A stretch of 9,990 nucleotides of DNA from the NCBI GenBank assembly GCA_964405665.1, contig CAYOOT010000088.1, positions 1 to 9,990 on the forward strand. The letters run 5' to 3'. Shown piece after piece: positions 1 through 6,214 of this stretch (within the stretch, counting starts at the first letter, position 1; each line of letters begins with the position of its first letter). A model generated the notes under the pieces. It saw nothing but the letters and a program-made list of their open reading frames with translations. It made no database searches and was not told the DNA's origin. This DNA comes from CAYOOT01 sp964405665 (GTDB lineage Bacteria; Bdellovibrionota_C; UBA2361; SZUA-149; CAZDWZ01). The translations under genes were made by a program, and so were the position numbers.

Positions 1-22
1 CAGAATAAAAGTTTGGTATTAA

Positions 23-38
23 GCGGACTAAAGTCCGC
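23..38. repeat. Short palindromic hairpin (GCGGAC/GTCCGC)
   Basis: GCGGACT and AGTCCGC form a 7-bp dyad around a 2-base centre, or a 6-bp stem with a 4-base loop. It lies downstream of the TSP3 lipoprotein gene, which is read leftward. There is no T-run after it on the minus strand, so a terminator role is not supported. The same GCGGAC/GTCCGC core occurs in both arms of the element at 5566-5701, which suggests one dispersed repeat family. The remainder of positions 1-102 shows nothing else I recognise. Confidence 0.5.
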
Positions 39-102
39 GCTCCGTACGTTTTATGGGAAATTACGTCGTTAAGGTTGCAGTGCTCCTACATTCTTTTTGG
101 AA

Positions 103-990
103 CTAAAAATGAAACTCTTTATTATCAAAGCGAAAGTCTTTTGCTCCAGGCTGAGCGGAGTCGATAATGCCATCGCCATTGGTATCGGGATTTTTAGGAT
201 CGAGATTATAAAGTAATTCCAGAGAGTCAATTAAGCGATCATTGTCGGTGTCGGGGTTTTGGGGATTGGTTTTAAATTGTTGTTCCAGTTGATCGCTTAA
301 ACCATCTTGATCGGAATCAACAAGGGTTTTTGAATTGGCGTCATTGGGATTAGTGCCATTTAATAATTCTAAGCCATCCATTTGGTCATCGCCATCAGAA
401 TCCGGATTATTTAAATTACTATGTAATTCCTTTTCTAAAATATCTGGTAAGCCATCATTGTCTGCATCAATAAGGAATGGAATGTTGCTGCGAGATACTG
501 CTTGATTAGTTGGAGGATGATTTGTTGGATTTTTTGGATCGTAGCCTAGTGTAACTTCTGCTCCGTCAGTCCAACCATCGCCATCGGAATCGGGGTTAAT
601 TCTACTTGTTTTTGCTTCTGCTTCATCTTGATCACTTAAACTATCCAAGTCTGAATCCGTATTGTCGCTGGAATCTTGCTCTGTTTCACCATTGGATCCA
701 AAAGAACTAAATATTCGAAGATCTGTAGTCGTGTCCTCGTCTTCCCCTGTTGTCGATACTTCAGTTGTCGTGGTGGTGGAAGAAGTAGTGCTAGTGCTGC
801 TAGTTGAAGTACTTGTGGTGCTGGTTGTGCTGGAAGTTGTTTCTGTACTAGTTGTCGTTGTGATCCGTAATGCCGGATCCAAAATTATCACTTCATCACA
901 GCCTTTAAGATCGCTTCCCAAGAGAAAGCAGAGTATTAATGCTAGTTGTGAACCATGAAAAAAGACCTTATTCTCTCGTTGTTTGCTCAC
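103..990 (-). CDS. TSP3-repeat (calcium-binding) lipoprotein with Thr/Ser-rich stalk
   Basis: A 295-residue protein starting at GTG (988-990) behind a weak GGGGGAA ribosome site. Residues 1-30 look like an export signal with hydrophobic core LALILCFLLG, ending in LKGC, so Cys31 is a plausible lipidation site; the Lys at -2 is unusual. Residues 44-81 are almost only Thr and Ser, a likely extended, possibly glycosylated stalk. From residue 112 on there are about seven Asp-rich DxDxDGxxD-type motifs (near 112, 134, 175, 197, 225, 247 and 269), often followed by an NP.(D/N) turn, as in thrombospondin type 3 repeats, which bind calcium in known family members. No enzymatic or adhesion domain follows, so the repeats are the whole exported part. 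I infer a cell-surface Ca2+-stabilised structural or tether protein. It is divergent from the M16 genes and has its own promoter. The family call is firm; the role is not. Confidence 0.8.
   Translation of the reverse strand: MSKQRENKVFFHGSQLALILCFLLGSDLKGCDEVIILDPALRITTTTSTETTSSTTSTTSTSTSSTSTTSSTTTTTEVSTTGEDEDTTTDLRIFSSFGSNGETEQDSSDNTDSDLDSLSDQDEAEAKTSRINPDSDGDGWTDGAEVTLGYDPKNPTNHPPTNQAVSRSNIPFLIDADNDGLPDILEKELHSNLNNPDSDGDDQMDGLELLNGTNPNDANSKTLVDSDQDGLSDQLEQQFKTNPQNPDTDNDRLIDSLELLYNLDPKNPDTNGDGIIDSAQPGAKDFRFDNKEFHF
748..861 (-). repeat. Low-complexity Thr/Ser-coding tract
   Basis: This tract codes residues 44-81 of the TSP3 lipoprotein, nearly all Thr or Ser written with mixed ACA/ACT/ACC/AGT/AGC codons. 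The tract is imperfect rather than a clean microsatellite. It separates the lipidated N-terminus from the calcium-binding repeats. On the other strand it reads as an artificial Val/Glu-rich frame, which I do not regard as a gene. Confidence 0.8.
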
Positions 991-1017
991 GAAATTCCCC
1001 CGAAATATGATTTTCAG

Positions 1018-1046
1018 ATAATATTAATAATTTTCTAGCTAGGCAA
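1018..1046 (-). promoter_or_regulatory. Sigma-70-like promoter for the TSP3 lipoprotein gene
   Basis: Read on the minus strand, TTGCCT (1041-1046) and TATTAT (1018-1023) are separated by exactly 17 bases. The -10 matches 5/6 and the -35 4/6 of the consensus. The predicted transcript would start about 20 bases before the GTG start at 990. This is pattern matching only, in AT-rich DNA where chance matches are common. Confidence 0.45.
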
Positions 1047-1065
1047 GTTATTTTGTTGTTAATAG

Positions 1066-1125
1066 TATAGCGTTTTTCAAAAGTTATGCTTGTTACTGCG
1101 AGCATAACTTTTGAAAAACGCTATA
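1066..1125. repeat. 25-bp perfect inverted repeat with 10-base loop
   Basis: Positions 1066-1090 are exactly the reverse complement of 1101-1125, with a loop at 1091-1100. The stem is AT-rich apart from its outer AGCG and inner TGCT ends. It sits between divergently transcribed genes, so a normal terminator role makes little sense, and no T-run follows on the plus strand. It may be a small non-autonomous mobile or REP-like element, or part of the leader of the M16 operon. A second hairpin starts immediately after it. Confidence 0.75.
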
Positions 1126-1148
1126 TCCTCCGTAGCTTAAGCGGAGGA
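1126..1148. repeat. GGAGGA-bearing hairpin next to the 25-bp inverted repeat
   Basis: TCCTCCG (1126-1132) pairs with CGGAGGA (1142-1148) around a 9-base loop. It abuts the 25-bp dyad without a gap, so the two may be one compound element. The right arm looks like a strong Shine-Dalgarno sequence but lies more than 30 bases before the ATG at 1184, too far to act directly, and it would be buried in the stem in RNA. I favour a repeat element over a translational control site. Confidence 0.5.
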
Positions 1149-1183
1149 GGATCTTCTTATTTTGGACAGTCATCTTGGTTTTT

Positions 1184-2683
1184 ATGAAAAAGTTATTTCT
1201 TTTCTTTTATTTCTTTATAATTAGTTTTGCTCTGGCTGAAGAAAATAAAACTGATGCGCAAATTGTTTTGCATCGCTTTTCTCAAGGCGTGAATAAATTT
1301 ACCTTAGACAATGGTTTGAGGGTTTTGTTTTTCAAGCGCAATCCTTCACCGGTATTTGCTGGACAGCTTTGGGTAAAAGTTGGTGGCGTTAATGAGGTTC
1401 CCGGAAAAACAGGAGCGGCACATTTACTTGAGCACATGGCCTTTAAAGGCACAACTAAGATTGGTACAAAAGATTATAGCAAAGAAAAACCGCTGCTCGA
1501 TCGCCTGGAAGTTCTCCTGGATCAACTGGATGAAGAAAAAAATAGTTTAGTAATAAAAGAAGCGAAAACTCCTGCGCTGATAGAAGAGATAAAAAATGTC
1601 TATCAACAGCTCACTACACTCTGGGTGGATAATGAATTTTCCAGAATTTATCAAAAAAATGGTGCGGTGGGATTAAATGCCGGCACGGCAAAAGATTATA
1701 CGATGTATCAAATCGAACTTCCGAATAATGCTTTTGAACTTTGGTGTTGGATGGAGTCGGAACGCTTATTAAATCCAGTTTATCGACAGTTTTATAAAGA
1801 ACGTGATGTGGTGATGGAAGAGCGCAGAATGCGCAGTGATGATAGCCCAATGGGGAAATTATATGAGGGAATGTTGGCTGCTGCCTTTTGGAGCCATCCT
1901 TATCATTATCCCACTATCGGCTGGGCCCATGAAATTCAGGCATTGCGCACGGCAGACACAAGGAAAATATATCAAACTTATTATCGCCCGGACAATATGG
2001 TGCTTTCCATTGTGGGCGATCTTGATTTTGAAAAGGCAAAACCATTAATAGAAAAATATTTTGGAAGATTAGTTAAACCAAAAACTGCAATAGATGTTTT
2101 AGATATTAAAGAAATCGCCCAGGATGGGGAAAGAGAAGTAGAGGTGAAATTTGATAGCGAGCCTTCAGTAATCATGGCTTATCATAAGCCAGTTTATCCT
2201 GATGCTGATGATTTATATTTTAGTATTTTACATGAACTTTTAAGCGGCGGTAGGTCTTCGATTTTATATAAGACATTGGTTCTGAAAAAACAATCGGCAT
2301 TAGCAGTTGATACTTCGGAAGCACCGGGAGAACTATATCCTTCGGTGTTTTATGTGGCAGCAACCCCAAAGCAAGGATTGAATAACAAGGAATTAATTAA
2401 GGAAATTCAAGCTATTTTTGATCGCTTGTCCAAAGAGGGATTTTCTGATGAAGACTTTAATGCGGCCAAGAAAAGAGTGAAATTGGGTTTCATTTCTAGT
2501 CTGGGTTCCAATGAAGGTTTAGCTGAAATGCTGGGACATGCTGATTTGTTATGGGGCGATTGGCAGGAGATTTTTAAGATGTATGATCTAATCAACGGAG
2601 CAACTAAAGAGAATGTGACTTCCTTATTTGGAAAATATCTGAAAGTTTCCAATAGAACTATTGCCCGATTGGAAAGAAAGTAG
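1184..2683 (+). CDS. M16 family zinc peptidase, catalytic (HxxEH) subunit
   Basis: A 499-residue secreted metallopeptidase of the insulinase/pitrilysin-like M16 family. The ATG at 1184 gives a textbook signal peptide (MKKLFLFFYFFIISFALA); a TTG at 1175 is a possible but less likely start, and neither has a clear ribosome site. The inverted zinc motif HLLEH is at H80-E83-H84, and the third ligand is likely E212 in VVMEERR. The 128-residue distance between them is about 50 longer than the family norm because of a charged, heptad-like helical insertion (about 95-150), after which the sequence resumes as GAVGLNAGTAKD. I know this arrangement from a bacterial M16 subfamily. The C-terminal M16 domain (about 250-499) lacks the Arg/Tyr pair (K and V stand there instead). 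The next gene starts 9 bp later and carries that pair, so the two probably form one heterodimer acting in the periplasm. Substrate unknown. Confidence 0.92.
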   Translation: MKKLFLFFYFFIISFALAEENKTDAQIVLHRFSQGVNKFTLDNGLRVLFFKRNPSPVFAGQLWVKVGGVNEVPGKTGAAHLLEHMAFKGTTKIGTKDYSKEKPLLDRLEVLLDQLDEEKNSLVIKEAKTPALIEEIKNVYQQLTTLWVDNEFSRIYQKNGAVGLNAGTAKDYTMYQIELPNNAFELWCWMESERLLNPVYRQFYKERDVVMEERRMRSDDSPMGKLYEGMLAAAFWSHPYHYPTIGWAHEIQALRTADTRKIYQTYYRPDNMVLSIVGDLDFEKAKPLIEKYFGRLVKPKTAIDVLDIKEIAQDGEREVEVKFDSEPSVIMAYHKPVYPDADDLYFSILHELLSGGRSSILYKTLVLKKQSALAVDTSEAPGELYPSVFYVAATPKQGLNNKELIKEIQAIFDRLSKEGFSDEDFNAAKKRVKLGFISSLGSNEGLAEMLGHADLLWGDWQEIFKMYDLINGATKENVTSLFGKYLKVSNRTIARLERK

Positions 2684-2692
2684 GAGAAAAAA

Positions 2693-4135
2693 ATGTATAA
2701 ATATTTATTAATCGGACTTTTATTTTTTATTGCCTGCGCCAAAAGCAATACCGTTGGAATTCCCGACCGACCCGAGGGATTAGTTAAAGAACAGCTGAAG
2801 TTTGAAATTCCTGGAGTCGATCACTGGACGATGCCCAATGGTTTAGAAGTGGTTTATATTTTTGATGATGAACTTCCTCAGGTAAAAGGAAGTTTATTTT
2901 TCCCGGGAGGAGAGCTTTATGAACCTGCTGATTTGGTGGGACTTAGTCAGGCAGTCGGAGCTGAATTAAGAGAAGGTTCCTTCAATGGTGTTTCTCCAGA
3001 AAGTCTGGATAAGAGGTTGGATAATTTGGCTGCTTCTATTGAATCGGCTTATGGGGACGAATATGGAGCACTGAGCTTTTCTTGTTTGCAAGAAGATTTC
3101 TCCCAAGTTTTTTCTCTAGCGGCGAATCTACTTTTAAAACCGGCTTTTGAGGAAAAACGTTTTCAGCTATGGAAACAGCACGCCTTGGAGGGGATTAAAA
3201 GAAGAAAAGATAATCCTGATATCATGGCTGCAATGAGTTTTTCTCAATTGATTTATGGAAAAGATAGTCCTTATGCACGCTCTGCCAGTATTAATTCAAT
3301 AGATAAAATTAATATAAAACTGCTTAGAGAATATCATAAAAAATTTATGCGCCCTAATGGCTCATGGTTAGTCATTACCGGTGCTGTAGAAAAAGAAACT
3401 TTAAAAAAAGAAATTGAGAAGAATTTTTCCAACTGGCAAAAGAATGAAAATATTTTGCCTGCACTACCGGAGATTAATAATAAAATTAAGCCTGGTATTT
3501 ATGTTTTAGAAAAGGATTTAGATCAAAGTAGTATTTTGTTGGGACATTTTGGTCCACCAAGATTGACCGATGATATTCATGCGATGAGTGTTTATAATAG
3601 AGTTTTGGGAGCAGGAGGTTTTGGCAGTTTACTGTTTGATGAAATCAGAACTCGTTTAGGACTGGCTTATGATATCAATGGCGGTTTAATTCCTGGAGCT
3701 GTGAAAGGATTATTTCAAGTTGATATCGGAACAAAGAATGAGTCAGCAGTTATGGCAATTAAAAAAAGCCTGGAAGTAATCGAGCGCACTATTAAGCAAG
3801 CTCCTCCGGAAGAATTGTTTAAGGAATCGAAATCTGCTGCAAAACAAAGTTTTGTTTTCCGATTTAATAGTAGCGATACAATCGCCAAAAGATTTGTCAC
3901 TCAAAGACTCCAGGGTTACTCTGAAGATTATGATCGACTTTATTTAAACAAATTAGAAGCTGTTAATCCAAAGATGGTGCAAGATGTAGCTAATCGTTGG
4001 CTTGATTTAAAAGATATTGTAATCGTGATAGTAGGGAGATTAAAAGCAGCGGAAATAAAAAAACAATTTCCCGATCAAGATGTCTATAAATTGGATTTTA
4101 CTACGGAACCTAAGGTATTGGAGAAATTGCAATAA
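2693..4135 (+). CDS. M16 family protein, non-zinc partner subunit, probable lipoprotein
   Basis: A 480-residue protein starting at ATG 2693, with AGGAG overlapping the stop of the preceding gene, so translational coupling is likely. The N-terminus MYKYLLIGLLFFIAC suggests a lipoprotein with Cys15 as the lipid site. It has both M16 domains (about 42-230 and 265-470), but where HxxEH should be it reads LSQAVGAEL, so it cannot bind the catalytic zinc. Its C-terminal domain keeps the motif IRTRLGLAYDI with R319 and Y326 seven residues apart, the same spacing as the substrate-contacting R824/Y831 of human insulin-degrading enzyme. This mirrors known heterodimeric M16B enzymes such as mitochondrial processing peptidase, where one chain supplies zinc and the other completes the site. 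I infer it anchors the catalytic subunit at a membrane. An independent role cannot be excluded. Confidence 0.9.
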   Translation: MYKYLLIGLLFFIACAKSNTVGIPDRPEGLVKEQLKFEIPGVDHWTMPNGLEVVYIFDDELPQVKGSLFFPGGELYEPADLVGLSQAVGAELREGSFNGVSPESLDKRLDNLAASIESAYGDEYGALSFSCLQEDFSQVFSLAANLLLKPAFEEKRFQLWKQHALEGIKRRKDNPDIMAAMSFSQLIYGKDSPYARSASINSIDKINIKLLREYHKKFMRPNGSWLVITGAVEKETLKKEIEKNFSNWQKNENILPALPEINNKIKPGIYVLEKDLDQSSILLGHFGPPRLTDDIHAMSVYNRVLGAGGFGSLLFDEIRTRLGLAYDINGGLIPGAVKGLFQVDIGTKNESAVMAIKKSLEVIERTIKQAPPEELFKESKSAAKQSFVFRFNSSDTIAKRFVTQRLQGYSEDYDRLYLNKLEAVNPKMVQDVANRWLDLKDIVIVIVGRLKAAEIKKQFPDQDVYKLDFTTEPKVLEKLQ

Positions 4136-4150
4136 ATTTTCATAATCATT

Positions 4151-4232
4151 TTGTAGGGGCAGGTTTTATACCTGCCCGGAATTACCAAAAATGATTGAGT
4201 AAAACGGGCAGCCATAAAGGCTGCCCCTACAA
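4151..4232. repeat. Paired-hairpin intergenic repeat (REP/BIME-like)
   Basis: Two 28-base arms (4151-4178 and 4205-4232) face each other as an inverted repeat with 24/28 matches; the outer 12 bases (TTGTAGGGGCAG) match perfectly. Each arm is itself a hairpin with an 8-bp stem and 5-base loop: GGGCAGGT/ACCTGCCC at 4157-4177 and GGGCAGCC/GGCTGCCC at 4206-4226. The arms differ from each other near the loop in ways that keep both stems paired. It lies between the M16 pair and the OmpA-like gene. No T-run follows, so termination is unproven. The layout resembles REP-type elements of other bacteria. Confidence 0.75.
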
Positions 4233-4288
4233 ATTGGTTAACTAATATTTTTCTTTCTTGATTTTAGATTTTGGCTTAATCTGGAGCT

Positions 4289-4990
4289 ATGTTTAAGTAT
4301 TTTCTTCTAATATTATTTTTAATTCCAATTTCTTGTTCTCCTTTTACAAGCGATCCCGTCCCGGGGCCGGATAAACAATCAGTGGGAACTTTTACCGGTG
4401 CGGCAATAGGGGCGGGAACTGGAGCTGTTACCGGAGCACAAGTTGGTGCCGGAGCGGGCCCTGGTGCTTGGGTGGGAGCGGCATTCGGTGCAGTTTATGG
4501 AATGTTTAAAGGTTTGGGAATTGACTTGCTGGAAGAGGATCAAATTAGAAGATTAGTTGAGGAACAGCATTTAAGAGAATTGGCTTTAGCGCAAAGAATG
4601 TTAGCAGAGCATTATTCCAGAAGATTAGAATTGCATCCCGGAAGAGATATTTTTCCTGCAGATTGGTTTTTTGAAAATGACAGTTCTAAGCTAAAACCGG
4701 AAGCGAAGATTTTGGCTAGAGAATTAGGGGCAATGACTAAGCAGCGAATGCCCTGGTCCAGGATTGCCGTGGTTTCTTATCTGGCAGTAAAAGATAAAAA
4801 TTCAAGTTATGCAGATTATTTAACGCAAAAAAGAGCGGAAGAAGTTGCTCTGGAGTTTGTTAATGCCGGTGTGGAACCAAGAAGAATCTTGGCTCAAGGC
4901 GCCGTAATTGATCAAACGGTGTTAATAGATCCCTATGATTCGAGAACTCGTTATCGTCAGGCTATTGAAATTGTGGCCGTTGACAGATAG
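4289..4990 (+). CDS. Glycine-zipper/OmpA-like domain lipoprotein
   Basis: A 233-residue exported protein. Residues 1-16 (MFKYFLLILFLIPISC) are a signal peptide with Cys16 as probable lipid site, although Pro at -3 makes the lipobox imperfect. Residues 33-76 repeat small G/A residues (GAAIGAGTGAVTGAQVGAGA) as in glycine-zipper outer-membrane proteins. A charged helix follows (80-112), then an OmpA-like domain at about 121-230, with FFENDSSKLKPEA as the opening strand/helix, R182 in QKRAEEV and RYRQAIEIV as the last strand. In peptidoglycan-binding OmpA domains an Asp (GxTD) pairs with this Arg to hold diaminopimelate. Here that segment reads SYLAVKD, so the Asp is shifted or lost and binding is uncertain. 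The start is fixed by the signal peptide; its only ribosome site, GGAG, lies just 2 bases upstream, oddly close. Likely envelope stability role. Confidence 0.82.
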   Translation: MFKYFLLILFLIPISCSPFTSDPVPGPDKQSVGTFTGAAIGAGTGAVTGAQVGAGAGPGAWVGAAFGAVYGMFKGLGIDLLEEDQIRRLVEEQHLRELALAQRMLAEHYSRRLELHPGRDIFPADWFFENDSSKLKPEAKILARELGAMTKQRMPWSRIAVVSYLAVKDKNSSYADYLTQKRAEEVALEFVNAGVEPRRILAQGAVIDQTVLIDPYDSRTRYRQAIEIVAVDR

Positions 4991-5062
4991 GAAGCTGGAA
5001 TTTAGATGGGGTAAGGGGCTGTAAAGACAAAGAAAAAAATTTGCTTTCTTTACATAAAAAAT

Positions 5063-5086
5063 GCGTCATATATATGATGGCTTTTT
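5063..5086 (+). terminator. Probable rho-independent terminator after the OmpA-like gene
   Basis: GCGTCAT (5063-5069) pairs with ATGATGGC (5074-5081) with one bulge and one G-U pair around an ATAT loop, followed directly by five T (5082-5086). An A-run precedes the stem, so it may work weakly in both directions. The stem is short and AT-rich. The same bases can be read as a promoter (TTTACA at 5049, TATGAT at 5073, 18-base spacer) for the following small gene, so the assignment is not exclusive. Confidence 0.45.
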
Positions 5087-5171
5087 ATTGATTTAATGGC
5101 TATCTAAAGTGTGTTAAGCCGAAGGAAGTATGTGTTTAGTTCTAAGGGCAAAACATAGAAAAGGAGAAAAA

Positions 5172-5519
5172 ATGGCAAAAAAAGAAAATAAAGAAGTAAC
5201 AGAAGTAAAAGCAGAAGAACTAAAGCTTTATACCAAAAAAGAAATAGAAGCCTTTATTGCTGAAATTGGTAAAAAAATAGTAAGTGATAAACCTGCATAT
5301 ATGCATTCTATGCTTGCCATTAACCAATTGCTTCGTCAGCCTAACTTGCCCAAGCTGATGGATGATGAATTAAAAGAACAGCTAAAAGATATTTGGCTTA
5401 AGCTAATTAAGTCTACCGGATTGCAATTAGCAAATCCACCAATTTTATTTGGTTATCCGGAAGTTCATGTTGTTGTGGATGATTCTTTGGAACAACCGAG
5501 TGTTCCGCCGCAAGGATAA
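5172..5519 (+). CDS. Small Lys/Glu-rich protein of unknown function
   Basis: I do not recognise this protein. From ATG 5172 it has 115 residues and an AAGGAG ribosome site five bases upstream. A longer reading from ATG 5130 adds 14 residues (MCLVLRAKHRKGEK) and also has an AAGGA site only three bases away, but the added segment looks unlike a real N-terminus. Residues 1-20 are highly charged; 21-85 are predicted-helix-like (TKKEIEAFIAEIGKKI, LKEQLKDIWLKLIKSTG). The tail is PP-rich (NPPILFGYPEVHVVVDD, then QPSVPPQG). There is no signal peptide, membrane segment or known motif, so it is probably cytoplasmic. It stands alone between a terminator-like hairpin and an inverted repeat, convergent with rpsP. 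The codon pattern and good ribosome site make it a likely real gene. Confidence 0.65.
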   Translation: MAKKENKEVTEVKAEELKLYTKKEIEAFIAEIGKKIVSDKPAYMHSMLAINQLLRQPNLPKLMDDELKEQLKDIWLKLIKSTGLQLANPPILFGYPEVHVVVDDSLEQPSVPPQG

Positions 5520-5565
5520 CAGGGATTTAAAACGATAACCTCAGTTTGAACAAATATATATCTGA

Positions 5566-5701
5566 ACCGCGGACGTCCTCGTCCGCAACCTGGAACTCTG
5601 CTAAGCATGAATTCTCAAAGTCTAAGAATAATTTTTTACTGCAAGCTGTGAGGCTTCTGTCTGAAATATAATCCCAGGTTGCGGACGAGGACGTCCGCGG
5701 T
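5566..5701. repeat. 28-bp perfect inverted repeat flanking 80 bp
   Basis: Bases 5566-5593 are the exact reverse complement of 5674-5701, separated by 80 AT-rich bases in which I see no gene. Each arm contains its own dyad, GCGGAC with GTCCGC around a 6-base loop, the same core as the hairpin at 23-38. The arms are markedly GC-rich against the local background. It lies between the convergent ends of the small gene (5519) and rpsP (5735). It could be a REP/BIME-type or MITE-like element. It could also block transcription from both sides, but no T-run follows either arm. Confidence 0.75.
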
Positions 5702-5734
5702 CCAGTGAAAGATAATCTCTTGATTAACTAAATT

Positions 5735-6079
5735 TTACTGTTTAGCTTTTTTTGGTGTAGCTTTTTTATTTCTCGCTTTTCTTTTTGCGCGAACAGCAGT
5801 AATTTTTTGCAATCTTTTGCTAGCGATGTCTGTTAGGTAACCAGGCATTTGTTTTTCTACAAACTGAGCTACTGTGTCTGATGTTTTTGCTCCCACTCCG
5901 ATCCAGTATTTGAAACGATCTTCTTTTAAAAGCATAGTTGCGGGATTTGTCAGTGGGTTGATAGTTCCCAGCAATTCTAAATATCGACCATCTCTTTTCA
6001 TTTGCTTGTCTGCAGCAACAATTCTATAGAATGGAATTTTTTTTCTTCCGTGTCGTGATAAACGAATAGTAACAGCCAC
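5735..6079 (-). CDS. rpsP: 30S ribosomal protein S16
   Basis: A 114-residue protein recognised by its S16 signature: MAVTIRLSRHGRKKIPFYRI at the start, then ADKQMKRDGRYLELLGTINP, KYWIGVGAKTSDTV and a basic Lys/Arg/Ala tail from residue 91. It binds 16S rRNA and is needed for assembly of the small subunit. Translation starts at GTG (6077-6079), nine bases after an AGGAG site at 6089-6093. In many bacteria rpsP is followed by a KH-domain gene, rimM, trmD and rplS and preceded by ffh; none is here. The gene after it is convergent and the genes before it make polyamines, so it is a single-gene unit with its own promoter. Length and conservation are normal. Confidence 0.97.
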   Translation of the reverse strand: MAVTIRLSRHGRKKIPFYRIVAADKQMKRDGRYLELLGTINPLTNPATMLLKEDRFKYWIGVGAKTSDTVAQFVEKQMPGYLTDIASKRLQKITAVRAKRKARNKKATPKKAKQ

Positions 6080-6120
6080 TGTAAAAATCTCCTATGTTTT
6101 AACTACGTTAAGAGCTGCCG

Positions 6121-6148
6121 AATATACTAAAATATATAAAAATAGCAA
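6121..6148 (-). promoter_or_regulatory. Sigma-70-like promoter for rpsP
   Basis: On the minus strand TTGCTA (6143-6148) and TATATT (6121-6126) are 16 bases apart; the matches to consensus are 4/6 and 5/6. The transcript would have a leader of about 35 bases containing a small TTAAC/GTTAA dyad before the ribosome site. The position makes sense because I see no convincing terminator between aguB and rpsP, so rpsP may also receive read-through from the polyamine operon. Confidence 0.45.
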
Positions 6149-6214
6149 GTTATCTAAAAAATCCTTATTTCACTGCTTATTCTGGCGGTTTTCTGGCTAA
6201 GCCTTTATTTTTTA

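Noticed and set aside
662..958. Plus-strand Val/Glu-rich open frame opposite the TSP3 gene
   Set aside because: It is the mirror image of the Thr/Ser codon tract (ACN and AGT/AGC read backwards give Val, Leu and Glu-like codons); there is no ribosome site and the minus-strand gene is clearly real.
1066..1148. tRNA gene or riboswitch in the stem-rich leader
   Set aside because: The stems do not form a cloverleaf, there is no T-loop or CCA, and no known riboswitch core is visible. A repeat element is simpler.
5049..5078. Promoter TTTACA-18-TATGAT for the small unknown gene
   Set aside because: It overlaps a stem followed by a T-run that looks more like a terminator for the upstream gene. I kept the terminator and only mention the promoter as an alternative.
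6149..6214. Terminator between aguB and rpsP
   Set aside because: The only stem (GCTTA/TAAGC) is short, with a long loop, and no T-run follows it on the minus strand.
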